A program made the position numbers and the translations under genes. Positions 8,784-16,521 of a stretch of 34,564 nucleotides of DNA are shown piece by piece (positions within the stretch are counted from its first letter, which is position 1; the number at the start of each line of letters is the position of its first letter). This DNA comes from Candidatus Zhuqueibacterota bacterium (GTDB taxonomy: Bacteria > Zhuqueibacterota > Zhuqueibacteria > Residuimicrobiales > JAFGEC01): NCBI GenBank assembly GCA_016931775.1, contig JAFGEC010000173.1:1-34564 (forward strand). Direction: 5' to 3'. The notes under the pieces were generated by a model. It had not been told where the DNA came from, made no database searches, and was given only the letters and a program-made list of their open reading frames with translations.

Positions 8784-10289
8784 GTGGTTTACTTTAAAAT
8801 CGACAGTCCGGCTTTTTACAAACAGGCGCAGTATGTGTTTGTCACACTGTTTGCCATGGCCGGCCTGAGGTGGAGGGAATTAAAATCGGAGAGCACCATT
8901 CCAGCCGAGTCGGTCATTTTTTTCTACGGCACAAACCCGCCCAATGTCCAGCCGCAAACAAGATTAATTTTCATCGGTGACGGGCATTTCCAACAAAATC
9001 TGAATTTTGCAATGACGCACATCAAATGGTTCGAGCCGGACAAAAAATATTTACCGCTTGCTCACCAGGAAAAAACTTTTACGCTTTTTGGGGGCCAAGT
9101 CCCCGCGCCGGGAAATAAATTGTTCTCGCAAACCGATACAGACGAACCGATTATCACACAGAAAGACAAAAAGATATACTGCCGTGCCGATTTAATCGCA
9201 ACGGCGTTTTATATCCTGAATCTGGAAACTGAAAATTTGGTAAAAACAAGGGATCGCTACGGACGATACCATAAAAAATACAGTAATATACCCGAAATTT
9301 ATGACCACCCGGTTATCGACCAGTATGTTACCCTGTTCCGCTCACTTTTATCAGTCCTTGCTCCCGATATCGAATCAAAATCGATATGGCCTAACGGGCA
9401 TTCTTTTGCAGTCGCCCTCTCCCATGATGTGGACAGGTTGAACACATGGACCTTCCGAAAAGCTAAAAGAGCCGCTTTGAACGGACCGGGGCCGGCCGGG
9501 TGGAAGGGAAAATTTTCACGGGGATTCGGTGTGTTAAAATCTGTTTTGCAACCCGAACGCTGGCGTGGAAATTTTTCATACATCGTTGAGCTGGAAAAAA
9601 AATTCGGGACGCAATCCACCTTTTTTTTTGCGGTTCAACATCGTTTGCCCCGTGATCCACAGTTCAGGTTTTTGTCCGATCATGTAAAAAACAGCATTAT
9701 TTATTTACTGCAAAACGGTGCGTCCGTAGGACTGCATGGCAGTCTAATGACGGCATTTGACAAAAACGATCTGGACAAGGAACGGCAAATATTGCAAAAC
9801 ATTACAAATACTGTCATTCTTGGGACAAGGCAGCATTACCTGAGATTCGATGCGCTAAAAACATGGCCTTTGTATGAAAGCTGTAAATTTACCTACGACT
9901 CAACAGCAGGTTTTGCCAGTGAGACCGGTTACCGGTGCGGGACGGGATTTCCATTTTACCCTTTTAATAAATCCTCGAATTCGGCATATCATTTTTTAGA
10001 AATTCCTCTGGTTCTTATGGATTCAATATTTTTATTGGAACATAAATTGTACGTGAAACCGGAAAATGCCTGGCAAATTATTAAAAAACACCTGGAAATG
10101 ACAAGACAATACAACAGCTGCCTGGCAATAAACTGGCACAATAACAATATCTGCCCAGGCGATGTTACAGGAAATACGCAAATATATGAAAAAATACTAC
10201 AATGGACGGCAGATCACAACGGATGGATATGTTCTCTGGAAAATCTTGCAAAATACTGGAGAAAAAAAACGGATGAAAAATATGAATAA
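8784..10289 (+). CDS. Polysaccharide deacetylase-like protein
   Basis: A 501-residue protein starting with GTG at 8784, 8 bp after the GT4 stop. The N-terminal 170 residues resemble the DUF7033-type region found with this deacetylase subgroup. The C-terminal half is NodB-like: SHDVDRL near residue 213 carries the Asp pair (D215, D217), GLHGS near 316-320 corresponds to the metal-binding His motif, QHYLRFD follows, and WHNN near 473 supplies the late conserved His. These enzymes remove N- or O-acetyl groups from polysaccharides in a metal-dependent way. No signal peptide is visible, so it may act on cytoplasmic lipid-linked intermediates. The next gene starts inside its 3' end. Confidence 0.82.
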   Translation: MVYFKIDSPAFYKQAQYVFVTLFAMAGLRWRELKSESTIPAESVIFFYGTNPPNVQPQTRLIFIGDGHFQQNLNFAMTHIKWFEPDKKYLPLAHQEKTFTLFGGQVPAPGNKLFSQTDTDEPIITQKDKKIYCRADLIATAFYILNLETENLVKTRDRYGRYHKKYSNIPEIYDHPVIDQYVTLFRSLLSVLAPDIESKSIWPNGHSFAVALSHDVDRLNTWTFRKAKRAALNGPGPAGWKGKFSRGFGVLKSVLQPERWRGNFSYIVELEKKFGTQSTFFFAVQHRLPRDPQFRFLSDHVKNSIIYLLQNGASVGLHGSLMTAFDKNDLDKERQILQNITNTVILGTRQHYLRFDALKTWPLYESCKFTYDSTAGFASETGYRCGTGFPFYPFNKSSNSAYHFLEIPLVLMDSIFLLEHKLYVKPENAWQIIKKHLEMTRQYNSCLAINWHNNNICPGDVTGNTQIYEKILQWTADHNGWICSLENLAKYWRKKTDEKYE

Positions 10290-11178
10290 ACGACGCAGAT
10301 TTTTGTTTTTTCTCGCCGATATATGCGACATGATGCAAAAAAAATTACGCGGCGCTGCAAACCGGATATCGCCGGAATTGTTGTTGACACAATTTGAATG
10401 TGAACGTCAAAACTGGCGAAATGTAAGGCCATGTTTCGTTCTTTCAACCGGCCGGTGTGGCACCCTGTTGCTGAACCGGCTGTTACTTTTTTCTCCCGAT
10501 GCTTATGCGGTCCACCATCCTGAACCCGAGCTCGTACGTCCCTCAAAATTTGCCTATGAAAAAATTAAAAGTCATCCGGAAATATTTGCACAGATTTTAA
10601 AAGCATGCCGGGAAGAATTGGTTTTTAGAGCGGCACAGAGGGGAAAAGTATATATCGAAACCAATAACCGTATCACATTTTTTGCACCTGCCATTCAATC
10701 CGTTTTTCCTCAGGCAGTGTACATTCACCTCGTCCGTCATCCCGGAGAATTTGTGCGCAGCGGTATCCGGCGTCAATGGTATTCCGGATCCAACGCTCAT
10801 GATCTCGGACGGATAACACCGGTTTCAGCACAAGAACTTGATGATTGGAAAAACTTTACTCACATTGAAAAAATCGGCTGGCTTTGGAACGAGACAAACA
10901 AATTTATCGAAAACTTTACTGCAAAGCTGGAATCAAGCCGATATATTTTCATCAAGGCTGAAAACCTTTTTTTGGATCCCTCAATAACAAAAATAATCTA
11001 CGAATTTTGCCGGCTGCAAGGCTTTAACGAGGATAAAATCAGGCGGTTTCTTAAAAAACCTGTAAACAAGCAAAAAAAGGGTGATTTCCCAGAGTATAAA
11101 GATTGGACGGATTCCCAGCGCGAACAATTATACAAAAGCGCGCCGTTGATGCTCAAGTACGGTTATCACGGCAGTTAA
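10273..11178 (+). CDS. Sulfotransferase family protein
   Basis: About 301 residues from the ATG at 10273; a second ATG at 10282 is equally possible, and both overlap the deacetylase 3' end (17 or 8 bp). The 5'-phosphosulfate-binding loop FVLSTGRCGT lies near residues 55-64. A 3'-phosphate-binding stretch HLVRHPGEFVRSG lies near 152-164, with the expected Arg and Ser. These two motifs define PAPS-dependent sulfotransferases. The likely role is sulfation of a sugar or other acceptor in the surface glycan built by the neighbouring genes, a modification needing PAPS in the cytoplasm. The stop codon shares TTAA with that of the convergent glycosyltransferase. The acceptor is inferred from context only. 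Confidence 0.82.
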   Translation: MKNMNKRRRFLFFLADICDMMQKKLRGAANRISPELLLTQFECERQNWRNVRPCFVLSTGRCGTLLLNRLLLFSPDAYAVHHPEPELVRPSKFAYEKIKSHPEIFAQILKACREELVFRAAQRGKVYIETNNRITFFAPAIQSVFPQAVYIHLVRHPGEFVRSGIRRQWYSGSNAHDLGRITPVSAQELDDWKNFTHIEKIGWLWNETNKFIENFTAKLESSRYIFIKAENLFLDPSITKIIYEFCRLQGFNEDKIRRFLKKPVNKQKKGDFPEYKDWTDSQREQLYKSAPLMLKYGYHGS

Positions 11179-12296
11179 ATCAAATTGGTTAACACTTTTT
11201 TCATCTGCTCACGAAATATATCGGCAGTGAATTGCTTTGCCCTCTCGGCCATTTCGACCCTCAAAGCAGAGAGGTCCTTAGACAATAACCGGGCTAAAAT
11301 ATCGGCTGCTTCATAACACTCATTAAATCTCAAATTCTCGATGGTCACAATTTCCCTTGTTCCGCCGGAATCGTGAACGACGGGTATACATCCTGCAGCC
11401 ATTGCTTCAACTGTTACGATTCCGAAAGGTTCGTTCATTGTCGTATGTAAAAAGAATGATGACTCTTTGAGCAACTTTTCCTTTTGCTCCTGTGTCGCGT
11501 TGGGCAACAATTCCACATTGTCAAGTGACTTTTGCGCGATATAATTCATGCATTTTTCATATACACTGCGGCTCTTTTTATCGCGTACGGCACCTATTAT
11601 TTTAAAGGGAACGTCGGGTATTTTTTCCGCGATCAATATTTGGTCAAATTGACGCTTGATATCACTAAAACGGCCGATACTGACAACCTGATTTTTTCGA
11701 TTGTTATTCGGCATATCGATTTTTTCGAGATTCCCGGGATAAATAATGCCGCACTCCTGAATTTCAGGATTGACCTTTTTTAACTCTTGCCTGCAATAGT
11801 TACTAATAGCAAAAACCGTGTTATTGGGATACCTGCGGTCAAATTTATACAACTGACGCAGTAAAAATCGATAGACCATTAAATACTTGGGCAGTTTCCG
11901 GGGGATGTGGATGGATACCTGGTTAATGCGCAATCGTGACTTTCTGGAGAAATACATATAAGTAAAAATTTTAATTTTTTTCGGCAACCATAAAAGACTG
12001 TTATTACAGTTAATGAGCATATGATACTTTTTTTGTCGAAATAGCCGAAACCATAAATTCAACAAAGATACTTTAACATCATAAAAGCCCAAAAATGGAA
12101 TGCGAACTTTTAGGCCGGTAAATTGAATACGGCGTCCATAATGTCGGTTAATTTTTTCCGGAGAAACGTTCCACCTCAAAGCGTAAATATGCGGTACAAT
12201 ACCAAGATTGTTCAGCACCTGCACGATGTCCACAATAGTCGCCAACCTTCCCCCGATCGTCACAGTATTTATAATCAGTGCAACTTTTGATCTCAT
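11175..12296 (-). CDS. GT4 glycosyltransferase
   Basis: A 373-residue family 4 glycosyltransferase. The N-terminal domain begins ALIINTVTIGGRLATI, the GT4 glycine-rich acceptor loop. The C-terminal domain shows VVSIGRFSDIKRQ at the domain linker and NEPFGIVTVEAMAAGCIPVV, with the E-x7-E nucleotide-sugar motif, followed by GGTREIV. It is soluble, cytoplasmic or peripherally membrane-bound. It sits 31 bp after the flippase on the same strand, consistent with co-transcription, and meets the sulfotransferase gene tail to tail with a 4-bp overlap. The likely role is adding one sugar of the exported glycan; its identity is unknown. Confidence 0.88.
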   Translation of the reverse strand: MRSKVALIINTVTIGGRLATIVDIVQVLNNLGIVPHIYALRWNVSPEKINRHYGRRIQFTGLKVRIPFLGFYDVKVSLLNLWFRLFRQKKYHMLINCNNSLLWLPKKIKIFTYMYFSRKSRLRINQVSIHIPRKLPKYLMVYRFLLRQLYKFDRRYPNNTVFAISNYCRQELKKVNPEIQECGIIYPGNLEKIDMPNNNRKNQVVSIGRFSDIKRQFDQILIAEKIPDVPFKIIGAVRDKKSRSVYEKCMNYIAQKSLDNVELLPNATQEQKEKLLKESSFFLHTTMNEPFGIVTVEAMAAGCIPVVHDSGGTREIVTIENLRFNECYEAADILARLLSKDLSALRVEMAERAKQFTADIFREQMKKVLTNLI

Positions 12297-12327
12297 AAAT
12301 TAATCCGGAAAATAAAAAATTTGACTC

Positions 12328-13872
12328 TTATCGGATAAATGCACGAAAAACTTTAAACTTTCGATTAAATTTTTTCTCCATTGCTTCTATAATGATCAAA
12401 TCGCTTTGATCGAAAACTCTAAAAAAATATAAAAGTAACGTATAAGAAATCATAAAAACAACCGATCCTCCTAAAATTTGAAAACCGCTCCCCAGTGGAA
12501 ATAAAAGATTCCGGGTTAAATAAACCAAGGCTGTTCCCAAAGCAATCGAAAATAAATTTTTATAAAACGGTAAATGAAAGGGAGATACTTTATAGAATAT
12601 TAAATTTTCAACGACCGAAAAAAGGGCCAAAATGGTAAATGATCCCATACTTGCGATTGCAGCCCCTTCAATTCCAAAACGAGGAATCAGTAAAAAAGCG
12701 AGTCCCACATTTAAGACAAAAGCACTAAAGTTGTTAAGAAACACAAATTTTGTTTTTCCAGAAGCATTTAAAACCAGGTTACAGGGTCCAAAAATCGCGT
12801 AAATCAGATATCCGATCGAAATTAATTTTAAAGCCGTACTGCCGCTTTGAGTATCGGCACCGAAAAAAAGCGTTAATAACTCAAAAGAATAAACAAAAAG
12901 TGGTACAAACACGATAACTGTAAAAAATAAAATCCATTTTGTCGCGGCGTTGTAGACAATGCGTAATTGAGGCAGATCATTATGGGAAAAAATGCTTGAA
13001 AATAACGGCATCAGAATCATACCGAAGGATAACATGGACACAGCAACAAATTGAGCGAGAGGTAAAACCGCACTAAAAACACCGACATTGGCTTTTGATT
13101 CATAAATGCTTAACAAAAATGTGCCCATTCTGCCGGTCATACTCCATAATATAGTGGCAAAAACAAGTGGCCAAGAGTAATTTAAAATTTCTTTTGTCAC
13201 GTTAACCGCTTTCACTCTGAAAAAAGCAAGCACCGGTGTACCCCGCACCAACAGGAAAAAAGCCAAAACAGCGGTCAATATAAAACCGGAGAGGTAACCA
13301 AAAATTGCGGTTGACAAACTGGTACCCGATAACGCCAACAGGCCAAAAGATATCAAAACAAATAACGGACGGGTCAACTGTTGGGTTAAAATCGTGCCGC
13401 CCATATTTTTAAAACCGCGCATAACGGAAGAGGCGAGCAGGATAAAACCCCACACAGGGATCAAAATCCAGAAATACTTTAGGATAATCAACAGTTCGGG
13501 TTTATCAAACAATTTTATGGCGATATCTTGTGCAAAAAACCGAATAGCCAATGCAACAACCGTGAGGCTGCTCATCCCTAGAATAAATGATGATTTTAAG
13601 GTTCCGGCAATTTTATTCTCTTGCTTTTGGGATGAAAAAAAAGCAATATAACGCGCAACGGCAAGTTGCATTCCCATTAAAGCAACGATCGCCGCCAATT
13701 CCACCACAACGACGCCTGTCGAGATGAGTCCAAAATCTTCCAACCCGATACTATGTTTTAATGCGATACGCAGCAGATATCCGAATATCCGGGCCAAAAT
13801 CATTCCGATAAAGACAATCCCCGCACCGCGTGCCATGGTTCTTATCGCTTGTTGTTCTTTATAATCGTTCAC
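12328..13872 (-). CDS. Wzx-type polysaccharide flippase (MATE/MOP superfamily)
   Basis: A 514-residue polytopic protein if it starts at the GTG at 13872. The open frame extends to a TTG at 13935 (535 residues), and an ATG at 13836 gives 502. I favour the GTG because the family usually has a short basic tail before ARGAGIVFIG and AATTGAGAAAAAT precedes it, but this is not firm. About 12-14 hydrophobic segments fill the protein. The start (ARGAGIVFIGMILARIFGY) and the mid-protein pattern match the polysaccharide-biosynthesis export family. These proteins move undecaprenyl-linked oligosaccharides across the inner membrane. It is transcribed away from the hydrogenase operon and upstream of the GT4 gene. 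Confidence 0.87.
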   Translation of the reverse strand: MNDYKEQQAIRTMARGAGIVFIGMILARIFGYLLRIALKHSIGLEDFGLISTGVVVVELAAIVALMGMQLAVARYIAFFSSQKQENKIAGTLKSSFILGMSSLTVVALAIRFFAQDIAIKLFDKPELLIILKYFWILIPVWGFILLASSVMRGFKNMGGTILTQQLTRPLFVLISFGLLALSGTSLSTAIFGYLSGFILTAVLAFFLLVRGTPVLAFFRVKAVNVTKEILNYSWPLVFATILWSMTGRMGTFLLSIYESKANVGVFSAVLPLAQFVAVSMLSFGMILMPLFSSIFSHNDLPQLRIVYNAATKWILFFTVIVFVPLFVYSFELLTLFFGADTQSGSTALKLISIGYLIYAIFGPCNLVLNASGKTKFVFLNNFSAFVLNVGLAFLLIPRFGIEGAAIASMGSFTILALFSVVENLIFYKVSPFHLPFYKNLFSIALGTALVYLTRNLLFPLGSGFQILGGSVVFMISYTLLLYFFRVFDQSDLIIIEAMEKKFNRKFKVFRAFIR

Positions 13873-14308
13873 ATTTTTCTCAATTATCGATGGTAAATTT
13901 GGTCGAAAAGTAGAGATATATAAAATTAAAGTCAATGAGAATTATTTGCTTCGTTGAATTTGAAAATATTGGTCATGACGAATGGATAAACGGATTGTAG
14001 TATTAAAAATATAACTTAAGCATATTCTGTTCCAGTTAAAACTTGATAAATTGTCATATTTTTGTTATTTTATTAAAAAAGACACATAATGAAACTGCCC
14101 ACCGGCACATCCTCGCTTATCGTATTACAAAAAACAGAATTAATAAATGTGGGTAATCGAATATGCTCAAAATATGGTGCAAGAAAATCCTGAGCAATGT
14201 AAATTTGAATTCTAGCAAAATTATTGTATATTCAGTCTGTTTGTTTTTTCAACGCCCACAAAACAAAAAACCAAAGGCAAATTTCAAAAGCTATCCATGA
14301 GGGATAAT
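13873..14308. other. Divergent intergenic region between flippase and hydrogenase operons
   Basis: About 430 AT-rich bases with no convincing gene. It must hold the promoters for the leftward flippase/GT4 pair and the rightward hydrogenase operon. Two sigma70-like matches facing the hydrogenase are visible: TTGATA-N17-TATTTT at 14043-14071 and a better one at 14205-14232. I looked for Rex-like and FNR-like palindromes and saw none that are convincing. One 34-codon ORF at 14089-14193 has no ribosome-binding site of note. Confidence 0.6.
14205..14232 (+). promoter_or_regulatory. Candidate sigma70-like promoter for hydB-hydA-hydC
   Basis: TTGAAT and TATATT are separated by 16 bases. The -10 matches TATAAT at five of six positions and the -35 matches TTGACA at four. 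This places the start of transcription roughly 65-70 bases before the hydB ATG. AT-rich sequence gives such matches by chance, so confidence is modest. Confidence 0.32.
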
Positions 14309-16492
14309 ATGGGAAATCCAGGTTCATTTTACAAACAACTCTCAGAAAGTTATCATTCAGAATATATCCGGTCGGGTCTGCTTAAAAAAATAATCATTCA
14401 AGTCGGTTCGGCGACTTGTGAAAAGGCGGCAGGATCGGATCTTGTTTGGCAGGAATTCAACAAGCTGATCCGTGCTTCGGGTAGAGACGATATTGTAATA
14501 AAACAAACCGGCTGTACCGGACGCTGTGCCCGTGAACCGATTGTTGGTGTTTTTTCCCCGAACCAAATTCCCATTAAATATGAAAAAATCACTGTTCCCA
14601 AAGTACAGACTATTTTTCAAGATCACATTATCGGTGGACAAACCGTACCCGAGCTTGTGCTTGACAAGAAAACACAAAAACGATATGATTGGGTGATCAC
14701 CACCTGTTCATCACGCCGGTGTCATTTCGATAAGGAAACAGACCTAAAAATATTATTACAGGATCATCTCGAAAAAAACGACCTGGATCCTGATACCGTC
14801 CGTGTCTTCCATGGAGGTTGTATGGGGCTTTGCGGCAGGGAAAAAGTCGGCAAACAACATATTATGATGATCTTTCCTGAAAAAATTATTTACAGGTTTG
14901 AAACGGAATCTCAGCTGGATGAAATTATTCAATCACATTTTAAATCAAAAACGATTGCCCAAAAATATCAAACCAAAACTGATTTTATCACCGAACAGTT
15001 TTTTTCGCTGTACGGAGATGTGGCATTTTTTAACAAGCAGACACGTTTAACCCTCCGAAATTGCGGACTGATCGATCCCGAAAGTCTGGGAGATTATATC
15101 AGAAACAAAGGTTACGAAGCACTGTCCCGCATTCTTGAGCAAAACAATCCGGAAAAGGTCATAGAACAGGTCATGGCATCGGGATTGAGGGGTCGTGGCG
15201 GAGGCGGTTACCCTACAGGACAGAAATGGAAAAATGCCGTTACGTACACCCAAGATCCACAAAAATATATCGTATGTAATGCGGATGAGGGCGATCCGGG
15301 GGCTTTCATGGACCGTAGCGCACTGGAAGGAGATCCATTTATTATTATTGAGGGCATGACCATCGGTGCTTATGCCATCGGTGCGTCCCAGGGATATATT
15401 TACGTTCGTGCCGAGTATCCATTGGCGATTCAACGACTCGAAAATGCCATTGAAAAAGCCAGAAAAAATAATCTCCTTGGCAAAAATATTATGAATTCCG
15501 GATTTAATTTTGATGTTGAAATACGTCTGGGAGCGGGGGCATTTGTTTGCGGAGAGGAAACCGCTTTAATGTATTCCATAGAAGGTAAACGAGGCCAACC
15601 TCGAATCCGCCCGCCTTATCCCACTCAATCCGGGTTGTGGGGACATCCAACGGTAATAAATAATGTGGAAACATTGGCGAATATCCCGACCATTTTACTG
15701 TACGGCGCTGACTGGTTCTCTCAAATTGGCACTCCAAAGAGCAAAGGGACAAAGGTGTTTGCCCTGGCCGGTAATGTAAAAAACACCGGACTGGTGGAAG
15801 TACCTATGGGAACGACGTTACGTGAAATTATCTTTGATATAGGCGGCGGTTTGTTGGAAGGCAGACGGCTTAAGGCGGTTCAAACCGGCGGTCCGTCGGG
15901 CGGATGTATCCCTGAAAGTCAGATTGATACAACCGTCGATTACGAGTCGCTTGCACAAATCGGTTCGATAATGGGTTCCGGAGGAATGATCATATTGGAT
16001 GACCGGGATTGTATAGTAGCAACCGCGAAATACTTTCTGGAATTTACTCAAAACGAATCATGCGGCAAGTGCGTTCCCTGTCGTGAAGGAACTTTGCGTA
16101 TGCTCGAAATCCTGGAACGTATTTCTGAAGGGAATGGTGTCCCTGAAGATCTGGATAAACTTGAAAGATTGGGAAATCTGATAAAAAAAACTTCGTTGTG
16201 CGGACTGGGACAAACAGCACCAAATCCGGTACTCTCTGCATTGAAAAATTTTCGTGATGAATTTCTTCTACATATAGACGAAAAAACATGTCCAGCAAAA
16301 AAATGTTCAAAATTAATAAAATACCAAATAATACCTGATAAATGTACCGGATGTACCCTTTGTGCGCGCCGTTGTCCAGTTTCCTGTATAACAGGCAAAT
16401 CCCGTCAGGTCCACATTATTCAACAGGAAAAATGTATCAAATGCGGAGAATGTTATAACGTATGTAAATTTGATGCGGTGAGTATCATATAA
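14309..16492 (+). CDS. hydB: [FeFe] hydrogenase NAD(P)H/FMN subunit HydB (HndC/NuoF-like)
   Basis: Starts at the ATG at 14309, five bases after TGAGGG; an ATG at 14297 is in frame but lacks such a site. The 727-residue protein has two tandem thioredoxin-like [2Fe-2S] domains: one near 27-100 with Cys 37, 69 and 73, one near 127-210 with Cys 133, 138, 171 and 175. The NuoF core follows: GRGGGGYPTG near 295-304 for FMN, NADEGDPGAF and GEETAL for the nucleotide, and the [4Fe-4S] motif CGKCVPC (585, 588, 591) plus Cys 631. Two C-terminal ferredoxin clusters use Cys 679/682/685/689 and 709/712/715/719. In HydABC/Hnd enzymes this subunit carries the FMN site exchanging electrons between NAD(P)H, ferredoxin and HydA. 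The duplicated N-terminal domain makes it about 100 residues longer than T. maritima HydB. Confidence 0.93.
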   Translation: MGNPGSFYKQLSESYHSEYIRSGLLKKIIIQVGSATCEKAAGSDLVWQEFNKLIRASGRDDIVIKQTGCTGRCAREPIVGVFSPNQIPIKYEKITVPKVQTIFQDHIIGGQTVPELVLDKKTQKRYDWVITTCSSRRCHFDKETDLKILLQDHLEKNDLDPDTVRVFHGGCMGLCGREKVGKQHIMMIFPEKIIYRFETESQLDEIIQSHFKSKTIAQKYQTKTDFITEQFFSLYGDVAFFNKQTRLTLRNCGLIDPESLGDYIRNKGYEALSRILEQNNPEKVIEQVMASGLRGRGGGGYPTGQKWKNAVTYTQDPQKYIVCNADEGDPGAFMDRSALEGDPFIIIEGMTIGAYAIGASQGYIYVRAEYPLAIQRLENAIEKARKNNLLGKNIMNSGFNFDVEIRLGAGAFVCGEETALMYSIEGKRGQPRIRPPYPTQSGLWGHPTVINNVETLANIPTILLYGADWFSQIGTPKSKGTKVFALAGNVKNTGLVEVPMGTTLREIIFDIGGGLLEGRRLKAVQTGGPSGGCIPESQIDTTVDYESLAQIGSIMGSGGMIILDDRDCIVATAKYFLEFTQNESCGKCVPCREGTLRMLEILERISEGNGVPEDLDKLERLGNLIKKTSLCGLGQTAPNPVLSALKNFRDEFLLHIDEKTCPAKKCSKLIKYQIIPDKCTGCTLCARRCPVSCITGKSRQVHIIQQEKCIKCGECYNVCKFDAVSII

Positions 16493-16521
16493 CACTTTAC
16501 CAACAAGGTGTGAGGATGAAA

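Noticed and set aside
14043-14071. TTGATA-N17-TATTTT as the main hydB promoter
   Set aside because: Less like the consensus in the -10 and farther from the gene than the 14205-14232 match; kept only as an alternative.
14089-14193. 34-codon ORF starting ATG AAA CTG in the hydrogenase upstream region
   Set aside because: No clear ribosome-binding site and no recognisable protein pattern; it lies where the operon promoters must be.
13873-14308. Rex or FNR operator upstream of the hydrogenase genes
   Set aside because: No palindrome close to TTGTGA-N-TCACAA or TTGAT-N4-ATCAA; the TTGATAAATTGTCA stretch matches only one half.
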